The notes below the pieces were generated by a model, which did not search any database, was not told the origin of the DNA, and worked only from the letters and a program-made list of their open reading frames with translations. From the NCBI RefSeq assembly GCF_004000605.1, contig NZ_CP018911.1:2523001-2587000 (forward strand): DNA of 64,000 nt, written 5' to 3'. Shown piece by piece: positions 36,049-44,881 of the stretch (the first letter of the stretch is position 1; each line of letters begins with the position of its first letter). The stretch is from Glycocaulis alkaliphilus (GTDB taxonomy: Bacteria > Pseudomonadota > Alphaproteobacteria > Caulobacterales > Maricaulaceae). The position numbers were made by a program, and so were the translations under genes.

Positions 36049-36710
36049 TTCTCCTGCTCCGGTATTGCGAGATCCGCAATATCGGCGCGCAATGCGTCAA
36101 GGCCAAGGCGCTTGGAGGAGGATGTTGCAGCAATGACCGGATAGGCCGCGACCTTCTTGGCCACGGCGGCCTGCGTGGTGGCGATCATCGCCTCGCGCTC
36201 GGCCGGTTTCAGCTTGTCGAGCTTGGTCAAAGTCACCTGATAGCCGACCGCCGCCTCGGTCAGCACTTTCATGATCGCCTCGTCCGCCGGCTTGATGCCG
36301 TGACGGCCATCGATGAGCAGGATGACGCGTTTCAGATTGACCCGGCCGCGCAAATAGTCGCGCGTCAGCGCCATCCAGCGTGCGGCGACATCTTTCGGCG
36401 CCTTGGCAAAGCCATAGCCCGGCAAATCGACAATGCGGATGCGCCCGGCCAGATCAAAGAAATTGAGCTCGCGCGTGCGCCCCGGCTCGCCAGAGGCGCG
36501 TGCCAGATCCTTGCGATTGGTCAGCGCATTGATGAGCGAGGACTTGCCCACATTCGACCGGCCGGCAAAGGCAATCTCCGGCATGTCGGCAGGCGGCAGC
36601 CCGTCCATGCCGACCGCGCCCTTGATGAAGGTCACATTCTGGGCGAACAGGCGCTTGCCTGCGGCCAGCCGGGCCGCCTCTTCCTCGCTAAGCTCGTCGG
36701 GCGCGCTCAG
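36045..36710 (-). CDS. engB: Ribosome-biogenesis GTPase EngB (YsxC/YihA), probable CTG start
   Basis: This GTPase of large-subunit assembly has G1 GRSNVGKSS (about 50-58), GEPGRTRELNFF, G3 DLPGYG, G4 TKLDK and G5 ATSSSK. The only standard start in frame is a GTG at 36635, which cuts off the family's N-terminal segment and has no ribosome-binding site. Upstream, LSEEEAARLAAGKRLFAQN continues in frame and looks like the normal EngB N-terminus. The only initiation-like codon there is CTG at 36708-36710, with GGAGG 7 nt upstream and a CTGA overlap with the yidC stop. I therefore propose a CTG start (221 residues). Confidence 0.85.
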   Translation of the reverse strand: MSAPDELSEEEAARLAAGKRLFAQNVTFIKGAVGMDGLPPADMPEIAFAGRSNVGKSSLINALTNRKDLARASGEPGRTRELNFFDLAGRIRIVDLPGYGFAKAPKDVAARWMALTRDYLRGRVNLKRVILLIDGRHGIKPADEAIMKVLTEAAVGYQVTLTKLDKLKPAEREAMIATTQAAVAKKVAAYPVIAATSSSKRLGLDALRADIADLAIPEQEK

Positions 36711-38815
36711 TCCTCTCCCTCCGGCTTGGCCGGCGGGGTGCGCCGGGTACCAGGGCGTTTGGCCGCCGGCTTCTTCGCCGGGGCTTTACGCGCGCCCTTG
36801 GGCTTTTTCGCTGCCGGGTTGGACGCAGTACGCCGCCCCGGCGTGGCGGGTTTCGGCGCGGGCGCATCGGCCTCGGGAACGCTGCTCTCCACCTGCTCGG
36901 TCACATCGACGGGGGGCGGTGACGCTTTTGCGTCCTTCGCCGTGCCCTTGGCCGGTTTGACGTCATTGGCAGGCTTGGCCGCCGCTGGCGTCAGGCCCGG
37001 CGCGGCGCCCGGCAGGGCAAATTCCGGCACCGGCTTTCCTGTGACGCGCGAATGCAGCCGCGCCGCGATCTTGTCCACCTCGGTATAGGTGCCGTGGCGG
37101 CGCATGATGACGTATTGCTGCAGGATCGTCAGGAAGTTGTTCCACGTCCAGTAGATCACCAGCGCAGCCGCGAACGGCGACAGGATGAAGGTGAACACGA
37201 TCGGCAGGAAGGCGAAGATGCGCCGCTGCATGGGATCGGGCGGCGGGGGGTTGAGCGATTGCTGCGCCCACATGGTCAGGCCCATCAGGATTGGCCAGAC
37301 GCCCAGCTGGTAATCGCCCAGCAGCCACCAGCCATCGACCGAATAGGGCAGAAGGCCGAACAGATTCCACAAGGAGGTGGGATCGGGCGCCGACAGGTCC
37401 TGGATCCAGCCGAAGAAGGGCGCATGACGCGCCTCCAGCGAGATGAACACCGTCTTGTAGAGCGCAAAGAAGATGGGGATTTGCGGCAGGATGGGCAGAC
37501 ACCCGGCGAGCGGATTGATCTTCTCGCGCTTGTAGAGCTCCATCATCTCCTGGCTCTGGCGCTGCTTGTCAGCGGCAAAGCGCTCGCGGATCTCGGTCAT
37601 TTTCGGACCGACCGCGCGCATCTTGGCCATGGAGGCAAAGGCGCGGTTATTGAGCGGGAAGAGCGGGATCTTGATGAGCACGGTCAGTAGCAGGATCGCC
37701 ACGCCGAAATTGCCCGTCCACTGGTAGAACGTGTTCAGGAGCCAGAAGAAGGGCCGGGTGAAGAACCAGAAATTGCCCCAGTCCACCGCCATGTCGAGGC
37801 GCGGAATGCCCTGCTCGTCCTGATAGCGCTGCAGGATCGGCACCGATTTGGACCCCGCATAGACATGCGACACGCTGGTGACCGAGCTGCCCGGCGCGAT
37901 CGTGTCGGCGGTGCGCACATAGCTCGATTCAAAGATGGTGCGGCCACCCGACTGGCGCGCCTCGAAGCGCGCGCGGATCTCGCCATCATCGCTGGGCGCC
38001 ACTGCCGTCAGCCAGTATTTGGAGGTAATCCCCATCCAGCCGCCCGCGCCGGTGCGCTCCATGGAGCCGTCGCGCTCGATCCGGTTATATTTGCGGTCCA
38101 TGAGCGACCCGCCGGCAACGCCGATCGGGCCTTCGTGCAGGATGAAGAAATTGGTGATGTCCTCGGGGATGCCTTCCTGGCGCACCACACCAAAGCGCGA
38201 CAGCGATACTGCGTCTGCGCCATTATTGGTCACCGTATCGGTGACGGTGAACAGATAGTCCTCATCCACCGTGATCACCCGGCGGAAGGTAAGATCGCCC
38301 GCCACATGCTCCAGCGTGACCGGGCTGGCTGGCGTCAGCGTGGTATTGCCTACAGCCTGCCAGGGCGTCGAGGGACCGGGCAGGCCCGGCGGCGCACCGG
38401 CAGCGCCCGTCCAGCCATCGACCGCATAATGCCCGCCGCGCGTGCCTTGCGGAGAGAGCAGCGTCACCGGCTCATCCGACCCGACAGCCACATCATAGCG
38501 CAAAAGGCGCAGATCATCGAAGCGCGCGCCGGTCAGCGCGATGGAACCTTCCAGCGCGGGCGTGCGGATCGTAATGCGCTCGGAGCGGCCAAGCGCATCC
38601 TCCCGGCTGGTGAACCCGCCAAGCGCCGCAGGCGCCTCTTCGCCGCCAAACGCGCTGGGCGTGTCGGTGGCCGCCTCGCCTTCTTCAGCTTCCACCGCCG
38701 CTTCCTGCGCGGCACGCTGCTCGGCCATCATCGGTTCGACGATGAAGAGCTGGTAGGGAATGAAGATCGCCAGAACGATCGCCACCACGAGGAGAATATT
38801 GCGGGTGTCACCCAT
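36707..38815 (-). CDS. yidC: Membrane protein insertase YidC with long basic tail
   Basis: A 702-residue insertase, about 100 longer than usual. Helix 1 is ILLVVAIVLAIFIPYQLFIV. A large periplasmic domain follows (to about residue 355), then the conserved core with AILLLTVLIKIPLFPL, the coiled KMTEIRERFAADKQRQSQEMMELY loop and NPLAGCLPILPQIPIFFALY. After the last helix about 85 residues are rich in Lys, Ala and Pro. Such basic tails in Oceanicaulis and Rhodopirellula YidC are known to bind ribosomes. It overlaps rnpA by 8 nt and engB at CTGA. Confidence 0.96.
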   Translation of the reverse strand: MGDTRNILLVVAIVLAIFIPYQLFIVEPMMAEQRAAQEAAVEAEEGEAATDTPSAFGGEEAPAALGGFTSREDALGRSERITIRTPALEGSIALTGARFDDLRLLRYDVAVGSDEPVTLLSPQGTRGGHYAVDGWTGAAGAPPGLPGPSTPWQAVGNTTLTPASPVTLEHVAGDLTFRRVITVDEDYLFTVTDTVTNNGADAVSLSRFGVVRQEGIPEDITNFFILHEGPIGVAGGSLMDRKYNRIERDGSMERTGAGGWMGITSKYWLTAVAPSDDGEIRARFEARQSGGRTIFESSYVRTADTIAPGSSVTSVSHVYAGSKSVPILQRYQDEQGIPRLDMAVDWGNFWFFTRPFFWLLNTFYQWTGNFGVAILLLTVLIKIPLFPLNNRAFASMAKMRAVGPKMTEIRERFAADKQRQSQEMMELYKREKINPLAGCLPILPQIPIFFALYKTVFISLEARHAPFFGWIQDLSAPDPTSLWNLFGLLPYSVDGWWLLGDYQLGVWPILMGLTMWAQQSLNPPPPDPMQRRIFAFLPIVFTFILSPFAAALVIYWTWNNFLTILQQYVIMRRHGTYTEVDKIAARLHSRVTGKPVPEFALPGAAPGLTPAAAKPANDVKPAKGTAKDAKASPPPVDVTEQVESSVPEADAPAPKPATPGRRTASNPAAKKPKGARKAPAKKPAAKRPGTRRTPPAKPEGED

Positions 38816-39206
38816 GACCGGGTTTGTCCTTCACGCTTTGTCGGTGCCGGGACGGCGCGGCGAGGCTTAGCAATGCGCTTTTCATATCGTCAAGCAAAGC
38901 CTCCCATTCACGCGCAGCCGTTCCGGCACGCGCGATGAACACATAGTCGGTGCCGGAGAGGCCATGGAGGGGGAGAATTTGGCGCGCGGCCTCTTTCAGG
39001 CGGCGCCGCGCCCGGTTGCGCTGGACGGCATTGCCCACCTTCTTCGAGGCGGTAAAGCCAGCCCTGGCGGGGCCCTCTGCCGGATCACGCGCCACCATCT
39101 GCACGACAAGGCCGGGACGGGCGGCAGAGCGGCCATCACGCGCACGCAAAAAATCGCGCCGTACGCGGATGCGCGCGGCGCGATTTGGATATTGCAGCGC
39201 TTTCAA
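38808..39206 (-). CDS. rnpA: Ribonuclease P protein component
   Basis: The protein subunit of RNase P, which trims tRNA 5' ends. RAGFTASKKVGNAVQRNRARRRLKEA is the RNR signature, followed by DYVFIARAGTA. The frame has only TTG/GTG-like starts near the family N-terminus. I chose TTG 39206 (reading MKALQYPNRAAR), 10 nt after rpmH, because many alphaproteobacterial RnpA proteins begin this way; a TTG at 39263 inside rpmH is the alternative. No yidD gene lies between rnpA and yidC. Confidence 0.88.
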   Translation of the reverse strand: MKALQYPNRAARIRVRRDFLRARDGRSAARPGLVVQMVARDPAEGPARAGFTASKKVGNAVQRNRARRRLKEAARQILPLHGLSGTDYVFIARAGTAAREWEALLDDMKSALLSLAAPSRHRQSVKDKPGHG

Positions 39207-39216
39207 AGTGTGGCGA

Positions 39217-39351
39217 TTAGGCCGACAGGCGCTTGCGGCCACGCGCACGGCGGCGGGCGACAATCTGACGGCCAGCCTTGGTGGCCATACGGGCGCGGAA
39301 ACCGTGACGCCGGGCGCGGACGATTTTGGACGGCTGGAAGGTACGTTTCAC
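39217..39351 (-). CDS. rpmH: 50S ribosomal protein L34
   Basis: L34, 44 residues: [20 protein letters not shown] and [20 protein letters not shown] cover nearly the whole protein. The start is GTG 39351 with AGGAG 8 nt upstream. It is the first gene of the rpmH-rnpA-yidC-engB block; the promoter should lie in 39352-39580. Confidence 0.97.
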   Translation of the reverse strand: MKRTFQPSKIVRARRHGFRARMATKAGRQIVARRRARGRKRLSA

Positions 39352-39580
39352 GGCACTGGCTCCTGAAAAGGCAAACGCGCCGGTCTCATCACGTCCGCGC
39401 TCTACGCGCGAGGGACGGGGCAAAGCCCGGCGAAAATCGAGCCGCGGTAACTACCGGCGCGGGGGGCAGGTGTCAAGCGGGGGCGGGTAATTCGGGCAGC
39501 TCAATTCGCAAGGCGACTTTCAGCTGCGCAAGCCTATATTGGCAAGCTGATAGCACCCCCCACCCGCCCAAGGACATCCC

Positions 39581-40336
39581 ATGACCGCTCCCACGCCCCC
39601 TGATGCGCCTGCAAAGGCGAAACCGCTCTGGCTGCGGCTATTGCCGGTGCTCATTCTGGCGGCGGCGTTGATCGCGGTGCTGGCAAGCGGGGTGTGGCGG
39701 GATCTCAATCTTGAGACATTGCAGGCAAACCAGGCCGCGCTGGAGGCTTATGTCGCGGCGAACCTGATCCTGGCGGTGCTGATCTACACACTGATTTATG
39801 CGCTGGCGGTCTCGATCTCGGTGCCGGGCGCGATCTGGTTCACCATCGGGGCGGGCTTTGTGTTCGGGCCGATTGTCGGCACCGGCGTTGCCGTTACCGG
39901 CTCCACCATCGGGGCAACGATCATCTTCATCGCCGTGCGCTATGCCTTTGCCGACTGGGCGCGGGCGAAGTTCGGCAACTGGGTGAAACGCCTGCAGGAC
40001 GGGTTTTCCTCCGATGCCTTCAGCTATGTGCTGATATTGCGCCTGATTCCGGTCCTGCCCTTTTTCGGCATCAATATCGCGACCGCATTGCTGAACGTGC
40101 CGCTTCGCGCCTATGTGCTCGGCACGTTTATCGGCGTCATGCCGCTGGCCTATGTCTATGCCACGGTCGGCTCCACCATTGGCCGGGCCGCAGGCGGCGT
40201 GCCGAGCCTTCTCGATCTTCTGACCCCCGAACTCATCGCGGCCATCTGTGTATTCGCGCTCGTTGGCTTCCTGCCCTTCATCTACAAGCGCCTGACCGGC
40301 AAGAAGCCGCCAGCTTCCAATGGGGGCGAGGCATGA
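39581..40336 (+). CDS. TVP38/TMEM64-family membrane protein
   Basis: A 251-residue protein with about six membrane segments of the SNARE-associated/VTT (DedA-like) family. VPGAIWFTIGAGFVFGPIVGTGVAVTGSTIGA (a conserved G-rich hairpin region, abbreviated here) and FSYVLILRLIPVLPFFGINIATALLNV are the family core, with Arg-Pro before the re-entrant loop. Members are thought to move or scramble lipids or support proton-dependent transport. The stop overlaps the flavin oxidoreductase start by 4 nt; this pairing recurs in other bacteria, sometimes as a fusion. Confidence 0.9.
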   Translation: MTAPTPPDAPAKAKPLWLRLLPVLILAAALIAVLASGVWRDLNLETLQANQAALEAYVAANLILAVLIYTLIYALAVSISVPGAIWFTIGAGFVFGPIVGTGVAVTGSTIGATIIFIAVRYAFADWARAKFGNWVKRLQDGFSSDAFSYVLILRLIPVLPFFGINIATALLNVPLRAYVLGTFIGVMPLAYVYATVGSTIGRAAGGVPSLLDLLTPELIAAICVFALVGFLPFIYKRLTGKKPPASNGGEA

Positions 40337-41754
40337 GCCGGGACACCATCAGGGCCGATCTATGCATTATCGGCGCGGGCGCAGCAGGCCTTGTCACATC
40401 TGCGGGCGCCGCCATGTTGAACCGCAAGGTGGTGCTGTTTGAAGCGCGCGAGATGGGCGGCGATTGCCTCAATTTCGGCTGCGTGCCGTCCAAAGCGATC
40501 CTCTCCGCCGCCCACGCGGCCCACACCGTGCGCGCGGCGGCGAAGCTGGGCGTCAACGCGGGCGAGCCAAAAATCGACTTTGCCGCCGTGATGGACCATG
40601 TCCGCAAGGCCATCGCCGATATCGAGCCCAATGACAGCCAGGACCGTTTTGAGGGGCTGGGTGTGCGCGTGATCCGCGAATGGGCGCACTTTACCGCTCC
40701 TGACACGGTGGAAAGCGACAGTGTCACCGTAAAGGCGAAACGCTTCGTCATCGCGTCGGGCACCCGCGCGCGCATCCCCTCGATACCGGGTCTCGATACC
40801 CTGCCCTACCTCACCAATGAGACGATCTGGCAGCTCGATGCCCTGCCCCGCCATCTGTTCATTCTGGGCGCGGGACCGATTGGCTGCGAGCTGGGACAGG
40901 CCTTTGCCCGTCTTGGCTCAGACGTGACCCTCGTGGAGGCCGGCACCGCCCTTGGCGCGTTCGAGCCGGACCATGTGGCGGTCTTGCGTGAGGCGCTGGC
41001 CGCCGATGGTGTGCGCCTGATCGAAGGCACCGGCGTTGAACGCTTTTCCGGCGAGGCGGGCGCCATCACCGCGCATCTGGCAGGCGGCGAGACCATTAAT
41101 GCCAGCCATGTGCTGGTGGCCGCAGGGCGCGAACCCGTCACCGATACTCTGGGGCTGGAGGCGGCGGGCATTGAGGCCGATGCGCGCGGGATTGTCTGCG
41201 ATGACCGCCTTCGTACCGCCAACAGGCGCGTTTATGCGGCAGGCGACATCGCGGGCAAGGGGGCGCTGACCCATCTGGCTGGCTGGCATGGGTCGGTCAT
41301 CCTGAGAAACCTCTATTTCGGCGTGCCAACCAGACAATCCTCCAACCCGATACCGGCCTGCGTCTATACCAGCCCGGGCCTTGCCCAGATCGGCCTGACT
41401 GAAGCGAAAGCACGCGAACAATACGGCGGCAAGGTATCCGTCACCTCCTGGCCGTTCCACGATAATGACCGCGCGATTGCCGAGGGCGATACCGCAGGCG
41501 GGGTGAAGCTGGTGCTTGGCAAGGGCGGCAAGCTGCTGGGCGTGCATGTGGCAGGCGCACGCAGCGATGACATCGCCGCGCTGGCCGCCATCACCATGGC
41601 CAAGGGCGGTACGGTACGCGACCTCACCGGCCCCGTCCTTGCCTATCCGACGCGCGGCGAGGCTATAAAACGGGCAGCGGGCAAACATTTCGAGCCTGTG
41701 GTATTTGGACCCTTCGCGAAAGCGTGGGCCGGGTTATTGTCCGCGCTGCACTGA
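40333..41754 (+). CDS. FAD-dependent disulfide oxidoreductase, mercuric-reductase-like
   Basis: A 473-residue class I flavoprotein disulfide reductase. FAD binding is IIGAGAAGLVTSAGAA (13-28), the redox-active pair is Cys45 and Cys50 in GGDCLNFGCVPSK, and NAD(P) binding is FILGAGPIGCELGQAFARLG. YAAGDIAGKGALTH and a dimerisation domain with TSPGLAQIGLTE follow. It lacks an N-terminal MerA metal-binding domain and lies next to no other mer or lipoyl-complex gene, so true mercuric or lipoamide substrates are unlikely. The TVP38 partner suggests an envelope or redox role, so far undefined. Confidence 0.88.
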   Translation: MSRDTIRADLCIIGAGAAGLVTSAGAAMLNRKVVLFEAREMGGDCLNFGCVPSKAILSAAHAAHTVRAAAKLGVNAGEPKIDFAAVMDHVRKAIADIEPNDSQDRFEGLGVRVIREWAHFTAPDTVESDSVTVKAKRFVIASGTRARIPSIPGLDTLPYLTNETIWQLDALPRHLFILGAGPIGCELGQAFARLGSDVTLVEAGTALGAFEPDHVAVLREALAADGVRLIEGTGVERFSGEAGAITAHLAGGETINASHVLVAAGREPVTDTLGLEAAGIEADARGIVCDDRLRTANRRVYAAGDIAGKGALTHLAGWHGSVILRNLYFGVPTRQSSNPIPACVYTSPGLAQIGLTEAKAREQYGGKVSVTSWPFHDNDRAIAEGDTAGGVKLVLGKGGKLLGVHVAGARSDDIAALAAITMAKGGTVRDLTGPVLAYPTRGEAIKRAAGKHFEPVVFGPFAKAWAGLLSALH

Positions 41755-41780
41755 TTTGCGTTCGCAATCATGGGGGCAGC

Positions 41781-43208
41781 TTGGCCAGAGGGGCAATCAG
41801 GGAAGGACTGGCGCGCACCGGGCGGATCCTGCGCTCCGGCACCGGCTCGCTGGGCGGACGCCTGCTGGCGCTGACCATCGCCTTTGTGCTGACCGCTTCG
41901 GTGCTGATCTTCTTCCCGTCGGCGGCCAATTTCCGCAATAGCTGGCTGGGCGAGCGGGCCAATGCCGCCCATCTGGCCGCCATTGCCGCCGAGTTGGCCG
42001 AAGACAATCTCTCCGAAGAGGCCGTGCGCGAACTGCTGGACGGGGCCGACGCCATCGCGGTGGCGCGCATAGCAGGCGGCGCGACCGAGCTGGTGCTGGG
42101 AGCAGATACGGGCAATGCGCCCCTGCTGGACGAGGACCAGACCCGGCGGCGGCCCTTGCGCGAGATGGCTGCCGTCATCACCACTTTCACCGGCCCGGCT
42201 GACCGGCTGATCGTGCTGACCGCCATTCCCCAGACCCGGCCCGATGAGCGCATTCTGGTCATCCTGCCCGAAGCGCCCTTGCGCGAGGCATTGATCGGGT
42301 TTTCCGCGCGCCTGTTCTGGTTTGCGCTGTTTGCTTCGCTGGCCACCGGCGCACTGATATATCTGGCGCTGCTGGTCCTGTTTGTCGGGCCGATGCGGCG
42401 GCTATCCCTATCCATGACGCGGTTTCAGGAAAACCCGTCCGATGCGCGCCGCGTGCTCTCGCCCGGCAAGCGCCATGACGAGATAGGCGAGGCGGAACGC
42501 GCGCTGGCCGCCATGCAGGCCGATATTCTGGCCGCCATCCGCCAGCGTGAGCGGCTGGCAAGCCTCGGCCTCGCCGTCGCGCGCATCAATCACGATCTGC
42601 GGAACGTGTTTGCCTCCGCCCAGCTGGTTTCTGACCGGCTGGCCATGAGCGAGGATGCGCGCACCGCCGCCATGGGCCAGCGCCTGGTGCGGGCCATCGG
42701 GCGCGGCATCCGCCTGTGCTCCGATGTTCTGGAATATGGACGCAGCGGCGAGGCGCACCCCGAACTGCAACCCGTCATCCTTGCCCCCCTTGTCGAGGAG
42801 ATCGCCGGTGAGCTGCTCGCCCGCAGTGATGGCGTGATCTGGGAGAATGCCATTGCGCCGGACATTACCGTGATGGCTGACCGCGACATGCTGCACCGCC
42901 TGTTCGGCAATCTCATCCGCAATGCGGCCACCGCGATGAAGGATCAGGACGGCGCCCGTCTGACGGCCAGCGCCCATGCCAGCGGCGATGAGGTCCACAT
43001 CACGCTCGCCGATACCGGGCCGGGCATTCCTGGCCGCGTGCAGGCTCGCCTGTTCGAGCCCTTCTCGTCCGGCGGCGGCGAGGGCAGCACGGGGCTCGGC
43101 CTCTCCATCGCGCGCGAGCTTGCAGGACTTATGGCCGGCGCCATCACCCTGCAATCGACCGGGCCGGAGGGGACGGTGTTTGTGGTCAGCCTGAAGGGTG
43201 CGGACTGA
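41781..43208 (+). CDS. Sensor histidine kinase
   Basis: A 475-residue membrane kinase. Transmembrane helices at about 26-46 and 177-202 flank a sensor domain of about 130 residues, then a HAMP-like linker. The phospho-acceptor helix is VARINHDLRNVFASAQL with His271. The ATPase domain shows NLIRNAATAM (N box), DTGPGIP (G1) and STGLGLSIARE (G2). The HDLRN variant of the H box is typical of one alphaproteobacterial group. No response regulator gene is adjacent. I chose TTG 41781, with GGGGG upstream and 26 nt after the oxidoreductase stop; a GTG at 41724 would overlap that gene by 31 nt. Confidence 0.87.
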   Translation: MARGAIREGLARTGRILRSGTGSLGGRLLALTIAFVLTASVLIFFPSAANFRNSWLGERANAAHLAAIAAELAEDNLSEEAVRELLDGADAIAVARIAGGATELVLGADTGNAPLLDEDQTRRRPLREMAAVITTFTGPADRLIVLTAIPQTRPDERILVILPEAPLREALIGFSARLFWFALFASLATGALIYLALLVLFVGPMRRLSLSMTRFQENPSDARRVLSPGKRHDEIGEAERALAAMQADILAAIRQRERLASLGLAVARINHDLRNVFASAQLVSDRLAMSEDARTAAMGQRLVRAIGRGIRLCSDVLEYGRSGEAHPELQPVILAPLVEEIAGELLARSDGVIWENAIAPDITVMADRDMLHRLFGNLIRNAATAMKDQDGARLTASAHASGDEVHITLADTGPGIPGRVQARLFEPFSSGGGEGSTGLGLSIARELAGLMAGAITLQSTGPEGTVFVVSLKGAD

Positions 43209-43234
43209 CGCCCTAGTCTCTCAACTACCCGTGA

Positions 43235-43324
43235 TGAAACCCCGGGCGAGTGAAGCGAGGCCCGGGGCCTCTCTCCGCTTCATCCTGCCAGGTCCCGGCT
43301 CTGCTGCGCAGGCCGGGATTTCAG
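43235..43324 (+). repeat. Two-hairpin intergenic repeat, copy E
   Basis: Hairpin 1 has the outer arms CCCCGGGC/GCCCGGGG with a divergent centre. It has the same CCTCTCTCCGCTTCATCCTG linker as copy A, and hairpin 2 is TCCCGGC...GCCGGGA. It lies between the converging histidine kinase and MerR-like genes. Confidence 0.8.
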
Positions 43325-43332
43325 GCGATCTC

Positions 43333-43875
43333 TCAGGCCAGGAAGGCCGGGCGCTCCACGGTGTCAAACCGGTTGCGATGGACAAAGCGCGCGACCGAGC
43401 AGTGCGCGAACTCCGCCAGCGTCTCGCCTTCGGGTAAGGTGGGCAGCCCTTCAAACCGCAGGCGCAGGGCCGCGCAGTGATCACCCGGCGCGCCGGCATG
43501 ACTTTGCCATTGCGACAGCGCCGCCGCGACCGCCGCGCCCTCATCCGCACGCAGATGGCGCACGCACGCATTCACGCTCATATCGCTGACCTGGCGCAGA
43601 TCGGCGGCGATCTGGATTTTCAGCACATCGCCAAGGCTCCACAGCCGCATCCGCCCGCCATGCGGGCGCACGCCGTGCAGCGGCTTTACAAAGCCCAGCC
43701 TCTGCAGCGGACGCAGGAGACTGTCCGCATCGCCTTCCACCGCCGGTTCATACCGCCCCTCACCGAGCAGCTCGGCATCGGTGAGTATCTGGCGCGCACG
43801 CCAGTCATAGGAAAGCAGCGCCGACAGAGCCGACGGATCACGAAGCGCAAATTCGGCGCGTGACGATGACAGCAT
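43333..43875 (-). CDS. Hypothetical protein with possible MerR-like DNA-binding segment
   Basis: A 180-residue cytoplasmic protein. The middle part LLRPLQRLGFVKPLHGV...GGRMRLWSLGDVLKIQIAADLR resembles the helix-turn-helix and wing of MerR-like domains, where an Arg-x-Tyr/Trp before a DVL helix is usual; this is a weak similarity by eye. The N-terminal FALRDPSALSALLSYDWRARQILTDAEL could be a dimer helix. An inverted repeat lies 46 bases upstream (43922-43956), consistent with autoregulation. It converges with the histidine kinase. Function otherwise unknown. Confidence 0.65.
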   Translation of the reverse strand: MLSSSRAEFALRDPSALSALLSYDWRARQILTDAELLGEGRYEPAVEGDADSLLRPLQRLGFVKPLHGVRPHGGRMRLWSLGDVLKIQIAADLRQVSDMSVNACVRHLRADEGAAVAAALSQWQSHAGAPGDHCAALRLRFEGLPTLPEGETLAEFAHCSVARFVHRNRFDTVERPAFLA

Positions 43876-43921
43876 TTTGAAAACCCCCGCCCGGAAGTGG
43901 ACTCAACTCACGCACTAGCTA

Positions 43922-43956
43922 TTCACTTACTTGAGTAACTGAATGCGTTTAGTGAA
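43922..43956. promoter_or_regulatory. Nested inverted repeats upstream of the MerR-like gene
   Basis: TTACT-TG-AGTAA (43927-43938) is a perfect dyad, and TTCACT (43922) with AGTGAA (43951) forms a second, wider dyad. The AT-rich setting suits a promoter between the divergent MerR-like and lipocalin genes. Confidence 0.4.
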
Positions 43957-44085
43957 CTTATATTCTCTGGCGGGTGTTTAAATCAGGTTAACGCGATCTT
44001 TCGCACCCGGATGGTGGAGCCTGACCGCCTGTCCGCGCGTTACTGGCGCACTATGTTCTGTCGGAATGACACCGGAGTTTGCCCC

Positions 44086-44661
44086 ATGATCCGTCCAGCC
44101 TTGCTCGCTTTTGCCGCCCTTGCACTCGCCGCCTGCCAGCCGCCATCGGGGCGCGAGAGCGATGCCCCGCCCTTGCAGACGGTGGAGAATGTGGAGATCG
44201 AGCGCTATCTCGGCCGCTGGTTCGAGATTGCCCGCTATGACCATCGCTTCGAGCGTGGCTGCGCAGGCGTGACGGCCGACTATGCCCTGCGCGATGACGG
44301 CCTCATCGATGTCACCAATACCTGCTACCAGGGCGGGCTGGACGGCGTGGCGGAAACCGCCAATGGCCGCGCCCGCATCGCCGACGAGGCAACGAACGCG
44401 CAGCTGGAAGTCTCCTTCTTCGGCCCGTTCTGGGGCGATTACTGGATCATTGATCTGGCCGAGGATTATAGCTGGGCCATCGTGTCAGAGCCGGGCGGGC
44501 GCTACTTGTGGATCCTCTCACGGACTCCGCAAATGGACGAGGACACCCTCGCCAGGCGCCTGGACTGGCTGGAGGCGCAAGGCTTTGACACCTCCAGGCT
44601 GATCCGGGTGGAGCAGTGGGAGAGCGCCGGGGCCGCGCCGGACGCCGGCCAGGCACGCTAG
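44086..44661 (+). CDS. blc: Lipocalin-family outer-membrane lipoprotein (Blc-like)
   Basis: A 191-residue lipocalin with lipoprotein signal MIRPALLAFAALALAAC (Cys17). The first lipocalin motif is YLGRWFEIARYDHRFERGC, then VTADYALRDDGLIDVTNTC. SFFGPFWGDYWIIDL and YSWAIVSEPGGRYLWILSR form later strands, as in bacterial Blc. It probably binds lipids or fatty acids at the outer membrane. The start is ATG 44086; the frame is open back to 44011 without a signal peptide. The gene is divergent from the MerR-like gene. Confidence 0.92.
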   Translation: MIRPALLAFAALALAACQPPSGRESDAPPLQTVENVEIERYLGRWFEIARYDHRFERGCAGVTADYALRDDGLIDVTNTCYQGGLDGVAETANGRARIADEATNAQLEVSFFGPFWGDYWIIDLAEDYSWAIVSEPGGRYLWILSRTPQMDEDTLARRLDWLEAQGFDTSRLIRVEQWESAGAAPDAGQAR

Positions 44662-44881
44662 GCACACTAGGCACACGCCTTCCACCAGACCGCTCAGGAC
44701 ATCACAAATACGGCGCCACCCAGGTGCCGGGTCATGCCTGTTTTTCAAACAGAAGCAAAAACGCTAACATGGATCAGTGCAAAGGAAGCACTTTAAGCTC
44801 TAAATTCATGCTACTATCTCAATGAAGCAATAGCAATACATGGCAAATGGCCATTGCGCTTCATCTATAAGGAATTTCATC

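Noticed and set aside
40333-41754. A true mercuric reductase (merA)
   Set aside because: There is no N-terminal metal-binding domain and no other mer gene. The partner is a TVP38 membrane protein.
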